Assembly: GCA_964569795.1 (NCBI GenBank)
Contig: CAZMVB010000006.1
Coordinates: forward strand, 120,461 to 184,460
Reading direction: 5' to 3'
From: JAHJDS01 sp964569795
Lineage (GTDB): Bacteria > Desulfobacterota > Desulfarculia > Desulfarculales > JAHJDS01
DNA length: 64,000 nt
Shown in pieces: positions 1-8,662 of this stretch; positions within the stretch are counted from its first letter, which is position 1, and each line of letters opens with the position of its first letter. The notes beneath the pieces are model-generated. The model searched no databases. It saw only the letters and a program-made list of their open reading frames with translations, and had not been told where the DNA came from. Position numbers and translations under genes: made by a program.

Positions 1-602
1 CTGGCCCAAAAGGCCGGTGGCTTTTCCACGGCCAGGATCCCCACCGGACGACCCTGATCCCTGACGCCGACCGCCAGGTAGATCACCCGGGGCGCATCAG
101 CGGTCAGCCCGCGGCGAATGGCCGACACCGCACCCCTCGGGCCGGGGAAGGGGAGGTCCAGGCGCCTGAAGGGGCCGCTGACCGCGCCCGAAGAACGGAC
201 CAGGACGATGACCTGGCCCCGGGGCGTGGCCACCAGCATGCCCGAGACGCGGCTCAGCGTCCCCCACACCCGGGACAGGGTCCGCCCCAGATTGTCCCGG
301 CGGAGATGGGCCACGTCCGAGATGAAGCCGGGCGACGAGGCCAGGGCCGTGAGACGGGCCAGCAGGGCTTGCTGGTGGTCGGCGATGAACCGGGCCCCCA
401 TTTCGGCCAGGGCCTGGTTGGCGTCCAGGTTTTCCCGCTGGGCCTGGGTCTTGAGCGAACCCAGGACCACCAGGCTGTAAACGCCCCCCACCAGCACCAG
501 CAGGACCACCACCAGGACGGTTATCGGCGCCAACCCCCAGAGCAATCGCCGAGGCCTGTCCGGCGGCCGGTCGGAACCGTTTTTGTCCACGGTGGCGATC
601 AC
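1..602 (-). CDS. Membrane-anchored sensor protein, N-terminal part only
   Basis: The reverse strand is open from a GTG at 602 to the window edge (about 200 codons), so the C-terminal output domain lies outside. A GGGGGGAG ribosome-binding site sits a few bases before the GTG. After about 20 polar residues there is one strong membrane helix (LAPITVLVVVLLVLVGGVYS, roughly residues 25-44). A soluble, presumably extracytoplasmic, region follows, beginning with a helix (QALAEMGARFIADHQQALLA) and later showing the strand pattern VIYLAVGVRDQGRPVGILAV typical of CACHE/PAS-like sensor domains. This layout is that of a histidine kinase, diguanylate cyclase or chemoreceptor; which one cannot be decided here. 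A near-consensus promoter lies just upstream. Confidence 0.6.
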   Translation of the reverse strand, partial: MIATVDKNGSDRPPDRPRRLLWGLAPITVLVVVLLVLVGGVYSLVVLGSLKTQAQRENLDANQALAEMGARFIADHQQALLARLTALASSPGFISDVAHLRRDNLGRTLSRVWGTLSRVSGMLVATPRGQVIVLVRSSGAVSGPFRRLDLPFPGPRGAVSAIRRGLTADAPRVIYLAVGVRDQGRPVGILAVEKPPAFWA

Positions 603-629
603 TTCCGGCTCTCCCCCCTGGTCGCGACA

Positions 630-658
630 ATTATAACGGTCTGCAGTTCTGATGACAA
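630..658 (-). promoter_or_regulatory. Sigma-70 promoter for the sensor gene
   Basis: On the minus strand, TTGTCA (658-653) and a perfect TATAAT (635-630) are separated by exactly 17 bases. The predicted start of transcription near 623 leaves a leader of about 20 bases before the GTG at 602. Confidence 0.65.
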
Positions 659-825
659 GAAATCCGGAGAATTGCCTGTTTTTATTCATAAGTGCTACGT
701 GACCGAATGGTGGCCCGGACTGACCGAAATGAGGTCCAGGGACCATTGGCAGGTCAGGGGGGCCGAAGTAGTTTTTATCTATGGAGCGGACGACTCCGCT
801 GTTGAACCTGAAGAGGTTCATATCA

Positions 826-1266
826 ATGGTTGAGAGACTGAAAACGGTTTTGAAGGCCATCAAACCCGTTCGCCGCCGGCCGCCGCCCAGGGCGCCGCGG
901 CCGCGGCGGGTGCTGGTGTCATACGGCGATGAGGACGTCCGTCACTGGCTGGTCAACCTGCTTGGCCGGATGGACGGCCTGGTCTGTCAGGACACGGACG
1001 GCGATTGGGCGGACGTGGAGCGGGCGGCGGCCCGTTTGGAACCGGATTTGATCCTGCTCGACGCCCGGCGCATGGACCTGCGGTCCCCGAATCCGGTCCG
1101 GCGTCTGAAGCGTCGCCTTCCCGGGGCCAGGGTGTTCCTGCTGGGCCTGGACGAGGGCGCCGGATACCATCACCTGGCCCAACGGGCCGGGGCGGACGGA
1201 TACGTCAGCACCAACCGGGTGGGCGATTCCTTGGAGGGAATCTTGGGGCTGAACGATCCAACCTGA
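826..1266 (+). CDS. Response-regulator receiver-like protein, single domain
   Basis: 146 residues. After a basic, proline/arginine-rich N-terminus (about residues 1-28) the rest matches a receiver (REC) fold: RVLVSYGDEDVRHWL gives the first strand with an acidic pair, LILLDARRM carries the likely phospho-acceptor Asp at the end of strand 3, ARVFLLG is strand 4 and GADGYVSTN strand 5. The usual strand-5 Lys is replaced (STNR), so phosphorylation chemistry may be altered. No output domain follows. The ATG at 826 is preferred because AGAGG lies about 10 bases upstream; an in-frame ATG at 781 would add 15 residues but has a poor ribosome-binding site. It may be a partner of the nearby hybrid kinase; that is inference from proximity. 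Confidence 0.65.
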   Translation: MVERLKTVLKAIKPVRRRPPPRAPRPRRVLVSYGDEDVRHWLVNLLGRMDGLVCQDTDGDWADVERAAARLEPDLILLDARRMDLRSPNPVRRLKRRLPGARVFLLGLDEGAGYHHLAQRAGADGYVSTNRVGDSLEGILGLNDPT

Positions 1267-1276
1267 TCCGCTGACC

Positions 1277-1305
1277 TTGGACGGTTCATTCTGATGTGAT
1301 AAATA
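1277..1305 (+). promoter_or_regulatory. Candidate promoter for the M24 protein gene
   Basis: TTGGAC (1277-1282), a 17-base spacer, and TAAATA (1300-1305) preceded by TG one base upstream, i.e. an extended -10 element. It lies 50 bases before the ATG at 1357. Confidence 0.45.
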
Positions 1306-1356
1306 TTTGTACCGGCCCTTGGGACGAACTGTTCACCCCATCCAGGAGCGCCGGTC

Positions 1357-2541
1357 ATGATTACCCCCACCGAATACAATCAGCGTCTGTCCCGGCTGAC
1401 CGGCCTGATCGCGGACCAGGACCTTGCGGCCTATCTGGTCGCGGACAGGCACAACATCTACTACCTGACCGGACTGACGTACGAGCCCGAGGAACGCCCC
1501 TTTTTCCTCATCGTCCGTCCGGGGGCGCCGACCGAACTGCTGGTGCCGGCCCTGGAACTGGATCACCTCCAGGGGGCCCCGAACGTCGATCAGGTTCATC
1601 ACTACTGGGATTACCCCTCCCCGCCGGGTGAGGGCTGGCCCGAGCGCCTCCGGGAGCGCTTGGCCGGCGCGGAGCGCCTGGGGCTCGAACCGTCGCTGCC
1701 GGCCGAGATTTTGGGGCAGCTGGGCGAATTCCAGGTCGAGGTGGCGCCCCTGGTCGAGACCCTGCGCCTGGTCAAGTCGCCGGCCGAGGTGGAACTGGTC
1801 GAGCAGGCGGCCCGGTTCGCCGACCTGGGGGTGGCCCGGGCGTGTGGCGCGGCCTATCACGGGGTCAGCGAGCTGGAACTCTTTGCCCAGGGCCGGGCCG
1901 TTCAGCTCCAAATCATGAAGCAGGTCGGCTACGAGTCCCTGACGACCAACGTCCTGGTGGCCGCCTGGCCGGCCCCCCTGAGCGCCCAGCCCCACGGCGT
2001 CCCGGCCATCGGCGACTGCCTCGAAAACGGGCCGCACATCGCCCTGTCTTACCTGCGGGTCAATGGTTACGCCGCCGAGTGCGAGCGGACCTTTTTCCTG
2101 GCCAAACCCACTTCCCGGGAAAAGGAGGCATTTTCCGCCGTCATGGAGGCCCGGCGGCGGGCGGCCGACACGATCCGGCCCGGGGTGGAGGCGGCGGCCG
2201 TGGACCGGGCGGCCAAGGAGTTCCTCACGGCCGAGGGGTACGGCCAGTTCCTGCTCCACCGCACCGGTCACGGTTTCGGCCTGGGCAACCACGAGGGCCC
2301 CTGGGTGGCCGAGGGTTCGGCGGATATTTTGGGGGAAAACATGCTCGTCAGCGTCGAGCCGGGCGTCTATCTGCCCGGGCTGGGCGGATTCCGCCATTCG
2401 GACACGGTCCTGGTCACCCGGGACGGCCCCCGGTTTCTGACCTCGTTCCCGGACCAACTGGCCGACCTGGTGATCACGTCCAAAAAATGGCCGGCGCGTC
2501 TCAAGGGCCGGCTGATGCGCCGGGCGGCGGGCATCGACTGA
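1357..2541 (+). CDS. M24 (Xaa-Pro peptidase/creatinase) family protein with altered metal ligands
   Basis: 394 residues, normal length for the two-domain M24 family. The N-terminal creatinase-type domain covers about residues 1-140 (DRHNIYYLTGL motif), the pita-bread catalytic fold about 150-375. The central His is present (HRTGHGFGLGNHEGP) and so is the fourth-ligand Glu (LVSVEPGVYLPG). The paired Asp ligands of aminopeptidases are not: the region reads IALSYLRVNGYAAECERTFF, with Leu/Ser in place of the first Asp and Glu in place of the second. The last Glu (usually in IEDTVLVT) is Ser in FRHSDTVLVT. The family also contains metal-independent C-N hydrolases (creatinase, ectoine-hydrolase types), so a non-peptidase hydrolase is as likely as a dipeptidase. 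It is a single gene between regulators; its substrate is unknown. Confidence 0.8.
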   Translation: MITPTEYNQRLSRLTGLIADQDLAAYLVADRHNIYYLTGLTYEPEERPFFLIVRPGAPTELLVPALELDHLQGAPNVDQVHHYWDYPSPPGEGWPERLRERLAGAERLGLEPSLPAEILGQLGEFQVEVAPLVETLRLVKSPAEVELVEQAARFADLGVARACGAAYHGVSELELFAQGRAVQLQIMKQVGYESLTTNVLVAAWPAPLSAQPHGVPAIGDCLENGPHIALSYLRVNGYAAECERTFFLAKPTSREKEAFSAVMEARRRAADTIRPGVEAAAVDRAAKEFLTAEGYGQFLLHRTGHGFGLGNHEGPWVAEGSADILGENMLVSVEPGVYLPGLGGFRHSDTVLVTRDGPRFLTSFPDQLADLVITSKKWPARLKGRLMRRAAGID

Positions 2542-2589
2542 CCGAGGGGCACCCCTAAATTTGACTTTCGGTGATATTCCCGGATTTAC

Positions 2590-2619
2590 TTGACAGGGGC
2601 AATTGCACGGTTCTTTAAT
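2590..2619 (+). promoter_or_regulatory. Promoter for the hybrid histidine kinase gene
   Basis: A perfect TTGACA (2590-2595) followed after 18 bases by TTTAAT (2614-2619). The predicted transcript starts near 2626, just before the AAGGGGGG ribosome-binding site at 2633-2640. Confidence 0.55.
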
Positions 2620-2667
2620 ATAAAGTGATACTAAGGGGGGCTCCTGATCACACGGGCTGGGATCAAG

Positions 2668-5388
2668 TTGTATCTGAGGGCGGGGCTCGGCCTGACGTTG
2701 TTGGTCGGCCTCTACTTGACCAGCCTGTACAGTTATCTGTTATTTCATTCCCTGGTCGAACTCTTCTCCATTATCGTGGCCTGCGGCATCTTCATGTTCG
2801 CCTGGAACTCCCGGCGCTTCATGGCCAATGATTATCTCCTCTACTTGGGCATCGCCTACCTGTTCGTGGCGGCCCTCGATTTGGTACACACCCTGGCCTA
2901 CAAGGGGATGAACGTCTTCCCAGGTTTCGGGGCCGACCTGCCGACTCAACTCTGGATCGCCGCCCGGTACCTCGAGAGTCTTACGTTTTTGGCGGCCGCG
3001 TTTTTTTTCACTCGGAAGGTCAGGCCCTACGCCGTGTTCGGCGCCTACTCGGCGGTCCTGGGGCTGCTGCTGGTCTCGATCTTCGGCGGGATGTTTCCGG
3101 TCTGCTACGTCGATGGTCAGGGATTGACCCTGTTCAAGAAGGTGAGCGAGTACATCATCTCCGCCTTGTTCCTGACGGCGATTTACGTGCTTTACCGGCA
3201 CCAGGGCCGATTCCACGTCCGGGTCTATCGGCTGCTGATCGCTTCCCTGGTACTGACCATCGGGTCGGAACTGGCCTTCACCTTTTACATCAACGTCTAT
3301 GGTCTGTCGAACCTGATCGGCCATATCTTCAAGCTCATTTCCTTTTATCTGATCTATGAGGCCGTCATCGCCACCGGCCTCCGTGCGCCTTACGATCTCA
3401 TGTTCAAGCAGCTCGAGGACAGCCGCCAGAACCTGGAGCGGCGGGTCCGGGACCGGACGGCCGACCTGAATGAGCGGCGCTTGGAACTGACCAAACGGGT
3501 CCAGGAACTGACCTGCCTGTATGCCGTTTCAGATCTTCTCCAGCGGGTTCCCGGAGAGGAACATCTCCAGGAAGTGGTCGAATTGATTCCCACTGGATGG
3601 CAACGGCCGGAACTCACCTGCGCCCGGCTGACCCTGGACGGTCAGACGTTCCTCACCCCGAACTGGACGGAGACCGATTGGAAACAGGTCTCCCCGGTCA
3701 TGGTCCACGGTCAAGAGACCGGCAGGATCGAGGTATGCCTTGACACGATCGCCGGCGACGCCGGCCCGTTTTGGAGGCAGGAACAGAGTCTGCTCAACGC
3801 CATTGCCGCCCAATTGGGTCGATTCATCGAGAGCCAGCGGGCCAGGGACGAGTTGAGGCGCGCCAAGGATTTCACGGAGACGGTCCTCAACAGCCTGAAC
3901 GACGAGGTGTCCATCATCGATCCCGTCCACTACACCATCGTGGAGGTCAATGAGAGTTACCTGGCCCGCGCGGGACTGACCAGGGACCAGGTGATCGGCC
4001 GGCGGTGTCATGAGCTGACTTACCATCTGTCCGAGCCCTGCGCCGGACCGAACGATTTCTGCCCGGTCCGGGAGACCCTGGCCTCGGGCAAGGCCGTCTC
4101 GGCGGAGCACATTCACCACCTCCCGGACGGCGACCCGATTCACGTCGAGATCACCACCAGCCCGATGATGAGCCCGGACGGTCGGGTGGTCCGGGTGGTT
4201 CACGTCTGCCGGGATGTGACCGACCGCCGCCGGCTCGAGGAACAATTTCTCCAGGCCCAGAAGATGGAGGCCGTGGGCAGGTTGGCCGGCGGGGTGGCCC
4301 ACGATTTCAACAACCTGCTGACGATCATCTCCGGTTACAGCGACATGGCCCTGGCTGGCCTCTCCCCTGGAGACTCCCAGTTCGAGGGGTTGACCCAGAT
4401 AAACGAGGCCGGGAGACGGGCGGCCGATCTGACCCGACAACTGCTGGCCTTCAGCCGGAAACAGGTCCTCCAGTCGATGCCGCTGGATTTAGGAGTCATT
4501 CTGACCAATATCGAGAAGATGCTCAAGCGCATGATCGGCGAGGACATCGAGCTGGTCGCCCATTCCGAGCCGGATCTGGGCACTGTCCTGGCCGATCCGG
4601 GGCAGATCGAGCAGGTCATCATGAACCTGGCGGTCAACGCCAAGGACGCCATGCCCGACGGAGGCAAGCTGACGCTGGAGGCCGGTAACGTCATCCTGGA
4701 CGAAACCTACGTCCGGAGCCACCCCGAGGCGACCGTCGGTCCCCACGTCATGCTGGCCGTGACCGACACCGGGTCCGGCATGGACGAAATGACCCGGAAC
4801 AGGATTTTCGAACCGTTCTTCACCACCAAGGACAAGGGCCGGGGCACCGGGTTGGGACTGGCCACGGTCTATGGCATCGTCAAGCAGAGCGGCGGCAATA
4901 TCTTCGTCTATAGCGAGCCCGGCCAGGGCACGACCTTCAAGCTCTATTTACCCCGGGTGGACGAGGCGGCCGCCTCCCTGAAGGCGGACCAGGCGGAGGA
5001 TGAAGTCCCCGGCGGAAGCGAGACGATCCTAGTGGTCGAGGACGAGGACACGGTCCGGGACTTGATCTGCCGGGTGCTTGAAGACCGGGGCTACCGGGTA
5101 GAGGAGGCGGCCGGAGGGGAGGAGGCGCTGGCCATGGCCCACGGCCTCGAAATCCACCTGGTCTTGACCGACGTGGTCATGCCCGGCCTGAACGGCCCCG
5201 ACCTGGTCCGACGCCTCATCGCCGAGCATCCGGGAATCAAGGTCCTCTACACCTCGGGGTACGCCGATCACGCCGTGGCCCGGAACGGTCTCCTGGAGCC
5301 CGGGGTGAATTTGATCTCCAAACCGATGTCACCGGCGTCCCTGGCCCGGAAGGTGCGGGAGGTCCTGGACGCCGGCCGACAAAGATGA
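2668..5388 (+). CDS. Hybrid sensor histidine kinase: MASE3-like membrane sensor, GAF-like, PAS, HisKA, HATPase, REC
   Basis: 906 residues. About 1-235 is a multi-helix integral membrane sensor of MASE3 type (DLVHTLAYKGMNVFPG and several Leu/Val-rich helices). A coiled segment (245-290), a GAF-like domain (about 290-395) and a PAS domain (about 400-525, with EPCAGPNDFCPVRETLASG) come next. The HisKA phospho-His is near residue 545 (GGVAHDFNNLLTIISGY), and the ATPase has N and G boxes (NLAVNAKDAMPDGG, DTGSGM, GRGTGLGLATVYGIV). The C-terminal receiver domain (785-905) has its Asp near 835 in LTDVVMPG. No Cys or His unique to a ligand can be assigned. The start is uncertain: TTG at 2668 is the first usual start codon, but CTG at 2644 lies closer to the strong ribosome-binding site. 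Confidence 0.9.
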   Translation: MYLRAGLGLTLLVGLYLTSLYSYLLFHSLVELFSIIVACGIFMFAWNSRRFMANDYLLYLGIAYLFVAALDLVHTLAYKGMNVFPGFGADLPTQLWIAARYLESLTFLAAAFFFTRKVRPYAVFGAYSAVLGLLLVSIFGGMFPVCYVDGQGLTLFKKVSEYIISALFLTAIYVLYRHQGRFHVRVYRLLIASLVLTIGSELAFTFYINVYGLSNLIGHIFKLISFYLIYEAVIATGLRAPYDLMFKQLEDSRQNLERRVRDRTADLNERRLELTKRVQELTCLYAVSDLLQRVPGEEHLQEVVELIPTGWQRPELTCARLTLDGQTFLTPNWTETDWKQVSPVMVHGQETGRIEVCLDTIAGDAGPFWRQEQSLLNAIAAQLGRFIESQRARDELRRAKDFTETVLNSLNDEVSIIDPVHYTIVEVNESYLARAGLTRDQVIGRRCHELTYHLSEPCAGPNDFCPVRETLASGKAVSAEHIHHLPDGDPIHVEITTSPMMSPDGRVVRVVHVCRDVTDRRRLEEQFLQAQKMEAVGRLAGGVAHDFNNLLTIISGYSDMALAGLSPGDSQFEGLTQINEAGRRAADLTRQLLAFSRKQVLQSMPLDLGVILTNIEKMLKRMIGEDIELVAHSEPDLGTVLADPGQIEQVIMNLAVNAKDAMPDGGKLTLEAGNVILDETYVRSHPEATVGPHVMLAVTDTGSGMDEMTRNRIFEPFFTTKDKGRGTGLGLATVYGIVKQSGGNIFVYSEPGQGTTFKLYLPRVDEAAASLKADQAEDEVPGGSETILVVEDEDTVRDLICRVLEDRGYRVEEAAGGEEALAMAHGLEIHLVLTDVVMPGLNGPDLVRRLIAEHPGIKVLYTSGYADHAVARNGLLEPGVNLISKPMSPASLARKVREVLDAGRQR

Positions 5389-5421
5389 TCGAGATAGTCA
5401 TAAAAATGGCCGAGGCCGGTC

Positions 5422-5450
5422 TTGACAGCCGGGGTCCCGGCGGCTAGTCT
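5422..5450 (+). promoter_or_regulatory. Promoter of the liv/paaK operon
   Basis: Perfect TTGACA (5422-5427), 17-base spacer, TAGTCT (5445-5450). It lies in the gap between the kinase stop and livG and is the only good promoter before the six-gene transport and activation operon. Confidence 0.5.
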
Positions 5451-5504
5451 GGTTTCTATCCGTTTGTTTTTCGCCCATTTTTTGTGAGGTCGACGACCGG
5501 TTCC

Positions 5505-6299
5505 ATGGAACCCCAGCTCGTCATCGACAACCTCCATCTGCGTTTCCGGGGTGTCAGCGCCCTGTCCGGTGTGTCCTTCGAGGTCGAGCCCGGCAAGATC
5601 ACGGCCCTGATCGGTCCCAACGGCGCGGGCAAGACCTGCACCCTCAACTGCGTCTGCCGCTTTTACACCCCCCAGGAGGGACGGATCGTCTTCGAGGGCA
5701 AGGACATCACCCACCTCCATGCCCACCGGGTGGCCCGGCTGGGCATCGCCCGGACCTTCCAGAACATCGAGTTGTTCGCGGGCATGAGCGTCCTGGACAA
5801 CATCAAGCTCGGCCGCCACGCCTTTCTCAAGAGCGGCTTCCTGGCCGGGGGCATCTACTACGGCCGGGCCCGACGCGAGGAGATGGACCTGCGCCGCGAG
5901 ATCGAGGAGACGATCATCGACCTGCTGGAGATCGAGCACATCCGCAAGAAACAGGTCGGCATGCTGCCCTACGGCCTCCAGAAGCGGGTCGAGCTGGCCC
6001 GGGCCCTGGCCATGAAACCCAGGCTGCTGCTCCTGGACGAGCCCATGGCCGGGATGAACCTGGAGGAGACCGAGGACATGGCCCGGTTCATCCTGGACGT
6101 CAACCAGGAGTGGGGGGTGACCATCATCCTGGTCGAGCACGACATGGGCGTGGTCATGGACGTTTCGGACCACGTCGTGGTGCTGGACTTCGGCTCGAAG
6201 ATCGCCGACGGCACGCCGGCCGAGGTCCAGTCGAACCCGAAGGTCGTCAACGCCTACCTGGGGGACCAGGAGGCGGCCGTCTCCAAGATCATGCGTTGA
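5505..6299 (+). CDS. livG: Branched-chain amino acid-type ABC transporter ATPase LivG
   Basis: 264 residues from the ATG at 5505 (an in-frame GTG at 5484 would add seven). Walker A is IGPNGAGKTCTLNCV, the Q-loop region ARTFQNIELFAGMSVLDNI is LivG-typical, the signature is the LivG variant LPYGLQKRVELARALA, Walker B is LLLLDEPMAGM and the H-loop is VEHDMGVVMDVS. The C-terminal tail VNAYLGDQE is the BCAA-ATPase extension. LivG works with LivF, LivH, LivM and a periplasmic LivK. Because the operon also holds a PaaK-like ligase and acyl-CoA enzymes, the true substrate is probably an organic or aromatic acid rather than leucine; this is inference. Confidence 0.93.
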   Translation: MEPQLVIDNLHLRFRGVSALSGVSFEVEPGKITALIGPNGAGKTCTLNCVCRFYTPQEGRIVFEGKDITHLHAHRVARLGIARTFQNIELFAGMSVLDNIKLGRHAFLKSGFLAGGIYYGRARREEMDLRREIEETIIDLLEIEHIRKKQVGMLPYGLQKRVELARALAMKPRLLLLDEPMAGMNLEETEDMARFILDVNQEWGVTIILVEHDMGVVMDVSDHVVVLDFGSKIADGTPAEVQSNPKVVNAYLGDQEAAVSKIMR

Positions 6300-6356
6300 C
6301 GAGTCCTCCGGGGGCCTTTTTCCCCGGGGTGAGGCGAAAAGCGGACGGAGTGCCCC

Positions 6357-7157
6357 GTGGCCCTGCTCAGCGTCAACAACATCGAGGTCATCTACCACGA
6401 CGTCATCCTGGTCCTAAAGGGCCTGTCGCTGTCAGTGGACGACGGGGCGATCGTGGCCCTGCTGGGGGCCAACGGCGCCGGCAAATCGACGACCCTCAAG
6501 GCCATCAGCGGCCTGCTCCACGCCGAGGACGGGCACGTCACCGACGGCTCCATCGAGTTCGACGACAGGCGGATCGACAAGCTGTCGGCCGAACGGATCG
6601 TCAAGGCCGGCATCTTCCAGGTCATGGAGGGCCGCCGGGTGTTCGAGGACCTGACCGTCCGGGAAAACCTGGTCGTGGCCGCCCACACCGTCGGCCGGCG
6701 CGGCCGGGTGGCCGAGCGGATAGACCAGGTGTACGCCTACTTCCCCCGGCTCAAGGACCGGGAAAAGGGCCTGGCCGGTTACCTGTCCGGAGGCGAGCAG
6801 CAGATGCTGGTCATCGGCCGGGCCCTGATGGCCCATCCCCGGCTGATCCTGATGGACGAGCCGTCCCTGGGCCTGTCGCCCCTGCTGGTCGGCGAGATCT
6901 TCGACATCATCAAGCGGATCAACCGGGACGAGGGCACCGCCATCCTCCTGGTCGAGCAGAACGCCCGGATGGCCCTGGAGATCGCCTCCCACGGCTATGT
7001 CATGGAAAACGGCAAGATCGTCCTGGACGACACCACCAACAAGCTCAAGGAGAACGAGGACATCAAGATGTTCTACCTGGGCCTGACCGAGATGGGCGAA
7101 AAACGGAGCTACCGGGACGTCAAGCACTACAAGCGCCGCAAGCGCTGGTTGAGTTGA
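6357..7157 (+). CDS. livF: Branched-chain amino acid-type ABC transporter ATPase LivF
   Basis: 266 residues from GTG 6357, with GGAG just upstream. Walker A LLGANGAGKSTTLKAISG, LivF-type region MEGRRVFEDLTVRENLVVAA, signature YLSGGEQQMLVIGRALM, Walker B LILMDEPSLGLSP, H-loop VEQNARMALEIA. The C-terminus carries a basic tail (YRDVKHYKRRKRWLS) of about 20 residues beyond the usual LivF end, a feature often seen in copies of this gene linked to paaK-like ligases. It forms the second ATPase half of the LivFGHMK importer and is 57 bases downstream of livG. Confidence 0.93.
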   Translation: MALLSVNNIEVIYHDVILVLKGLSLSVDDGAIVALLGANGAGKSTTLKAISGLLHAEDGHVTDGSIEFDDRRIDKLSAERIVKAGIFQVMEGRRVFEDLTVRENLVVAAHTVGRRGRVAERIDQVYAYFPRLKDREKGLAGYLSGGEQQMLVIGRALMAHPRLILMDEPSLGLSPLLVGEIFDIIKRINRDEGTAILLVEQNARMALEIASHGYVMENGKIVLDDTTNKLKENEDIKMFYLGLTEMGEKRSYRDVKHYKRRKRWLS

Positions 7158-7189
7158 GGCCGCCCCGAGGGGCCCGGAGCGAGGCGACG

Positions 7190-8464
7190 ATGGATCGTTG
7201 GCAGGGATTTTACAACCAGGAGCTCGAGACCCGGAACTGGGCCGACCGACGGGCGTCCCAGGAGCAGAGATTTCAGCGGCTGCTGCCCCAGGCGGCCGAC
7301 CGGGCCCCGGCCATCCGCCGCCGCCTCGAGGCGGCCGGCATCGACCCAGCGGCGGCCGGTTCGGCCGACATGCTCCGCCGCATCCCGGTGACCCGCAAGG
7401 CCGAGATGATCGAGGTCCAGAAGGCCGATCCGCCCTTTGGCGGCTTCCTGGCCGTGTCCCCGGGCGAACTGAAGCGGATCTATGTCTCGCCCGGCCCGGT
7501 TTACGATCCCCTGGGCCGCAACCAGACCGACAGCCGCTGCGAGACGACCCTCTACGCCGCCGGGATCCGGCCCGGGGACGTGGTCCAGAACTGCTTCCTG
7601 TACCACATGACGCCCTTCGGCCTCTACTTTGACGACGCCCTGGTTAACATGGGCTGCGTGGCCGTGCCGGCCGGGGTGGGCAACACCGACCTCCAGGCCC
7701 AGATCATGCGGCAGCTCGCGGCCAAGGCCTTTCTGGGCACGCCCTCGTTTCTCAAGACCATCCTGGACAAGGTGGTCGAGCAGGGCTTCGATCCCCGGCA
7801 AGACCTTCAAATCGAGACGGCCGTGGTCGGGGCCGAGATGCTGCCCGCCAGCCTCCGGGCCGAGATCCAGGACCTGGCAGACATGCGGGTCATCCAGGCC
7901 TTTGGCACGGCCGACGTCGGGCTCATCGGCCACGAGTGCCCCCATCAAAACGGCTACCACCTCTTCGACGAGCTGATCATCCAGATCTGCGATCCGGACA
8001 GCGGCCAGGAGGTCGGCTGCGGCGTCCCCGGCGAGATGGTCGTCACCTCGCTCAACGACAAGTACCCCATCATCCGCCTGGGCGTCGGCGATCTGGTGAT
8101 CGTCGAGGACGAGCCCTGTCCCTGCGGCCGGACCTCGCCCCGGCTGACCCGGATTCTGGGCCGGATCGACATGCTGACCAAGGTCCGCGGCCAGTTCATC
8201 CACCCCTTCAACGTCGGGCGGCTGGTGGACCAATTCGACCAGGTGGCCCGGGGCCGGGCCGTCATCGACCGGGTCGGGCATCAGGACTCATTCGTCCTCG
8301 AACTCGAGCCGGCCCCGGGCGTCGGCCCGGACGATGATCTGCGGGAGAAGATCGAGGCCGCGGCCCGGGAGGTCTTCCGGCTCCGGGCCGAGGTGACCTG
8401 GGTTACGCCCGGGCAAATCGACCCGGACTCGCCTCCCATCATCGATCGCCGCAGGTGGGATTAG
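7190..8464 (+). CDS. PaaK-like (phenylacetate-CoA ligase family) AMP-dependent enzyme with divergent P-loop
   Basis: 424 residues, the usual length for PaaK proteins. Family features include FGTADVGLIGHECP, GEMVVTSLNDKYPIIRLGVGD, the Cys pair CPCGRTSPRLTRILGRIDML and the C-terminal VTPGQIDPDSPPIIDRR. The phosphate-binding loop, normally SSGTTGKP near residue 100, instead reads YVSPGPVYDPLGRNQ, so catalysis as a normal CoA ligase is uncertain. The gene is inserted between the ATPase and permease genes of a Liv importer, a position suggesting a role in trapping or sensing the imported acid. Its last codons (IDRRRWD) resemble the 39-bp tandem repeats that directly follow. ATG 7190 fits the family N-terminus (MDRWQGFYNQELETR). 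Confidence 0.85.
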   Translation: MDRWQGFYNQELETRNWADRRASQEQRFQRLLPQAADRAPAIRRRLEAAGIDPAAAGSADMLRRIPVTRKAEMIEVQKADPPFGGFLAVSPGELKRIYVSPGPVYDPLGRNQTDSRCETTLYAAGIRPGDVVQNCFLYHMTPFGLYFDDALVNMGCVAVPAGVGNTDLQAQIMRQLAAKAFLGTPSFLKTILDKVVEQGFDPRQDLQIETAVVGAEMLPASLRAEIQDLADMRVIQAFGTADVGLIGHECPHQNGYHLFDELIIQICDPDSGQEVGCGVPGEMVVTSLNDKYPIIRLGVGDLVIVEDEPCPCGRTSPRLTRILGRIDMLTKVRGQFIHPFNVGRLVDQFDQVARGRAVIDRVGHQDSFVLELEPAPGVGPDDDLREKIEAAAREVFRLRAEVTWVTPGQIDPDSPPIIDRRRWD

Positions 8465-8467
8465 CTC

Positions 8468-8662
8468 GTGGACACCTTCATCGATCGCCGGAAGTGGGAT
8501 CAGGCCATGGACACCTTCATCGATCGCCGGAAGCGGGACCAGGCCATGGACACCTTCATCGACCGTCGCAAGTGGGATCAGGCCATGGACACCTTCATCG
8601 ATCGCCGGAAGTGGGACTAGGCCATGGACACCTTCATCGATCGTCGCAACTGGGATTAGGCC
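8468..8662 (+). repeat. Five tandem 39-bp coding repeats between the paaK-like gene and livH
   Basis: Units begin at 8468, 8507, 8546, 8585 and 8624. Each is 39 bases, i.e. 13 codons reading MDTFIDRRKWDQA with small changes (copy 2 has KRDQA; copies 4 and 5 end in a TAG stop instead of CAG; copy 5 has NWD). The preceding paaK end (IIDRRRWD-stop, 8429-8467) is a diverged unit and the livH start (ATGCAGACCCTGATCGA) matches the first part of a unit at about 15 of 21 bases. Copies 1-4 form one 50-codon reading frame from GTG 8468 to TAG 8618-8620, and copy 5 is an 11-codon frame ending six bases before the livH ATG. Period, frame and stop/start pattern suggest duplication of the gene junction with kept translational coupling. 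Whether any peptide is made is unknown. Confidence 0.9.
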
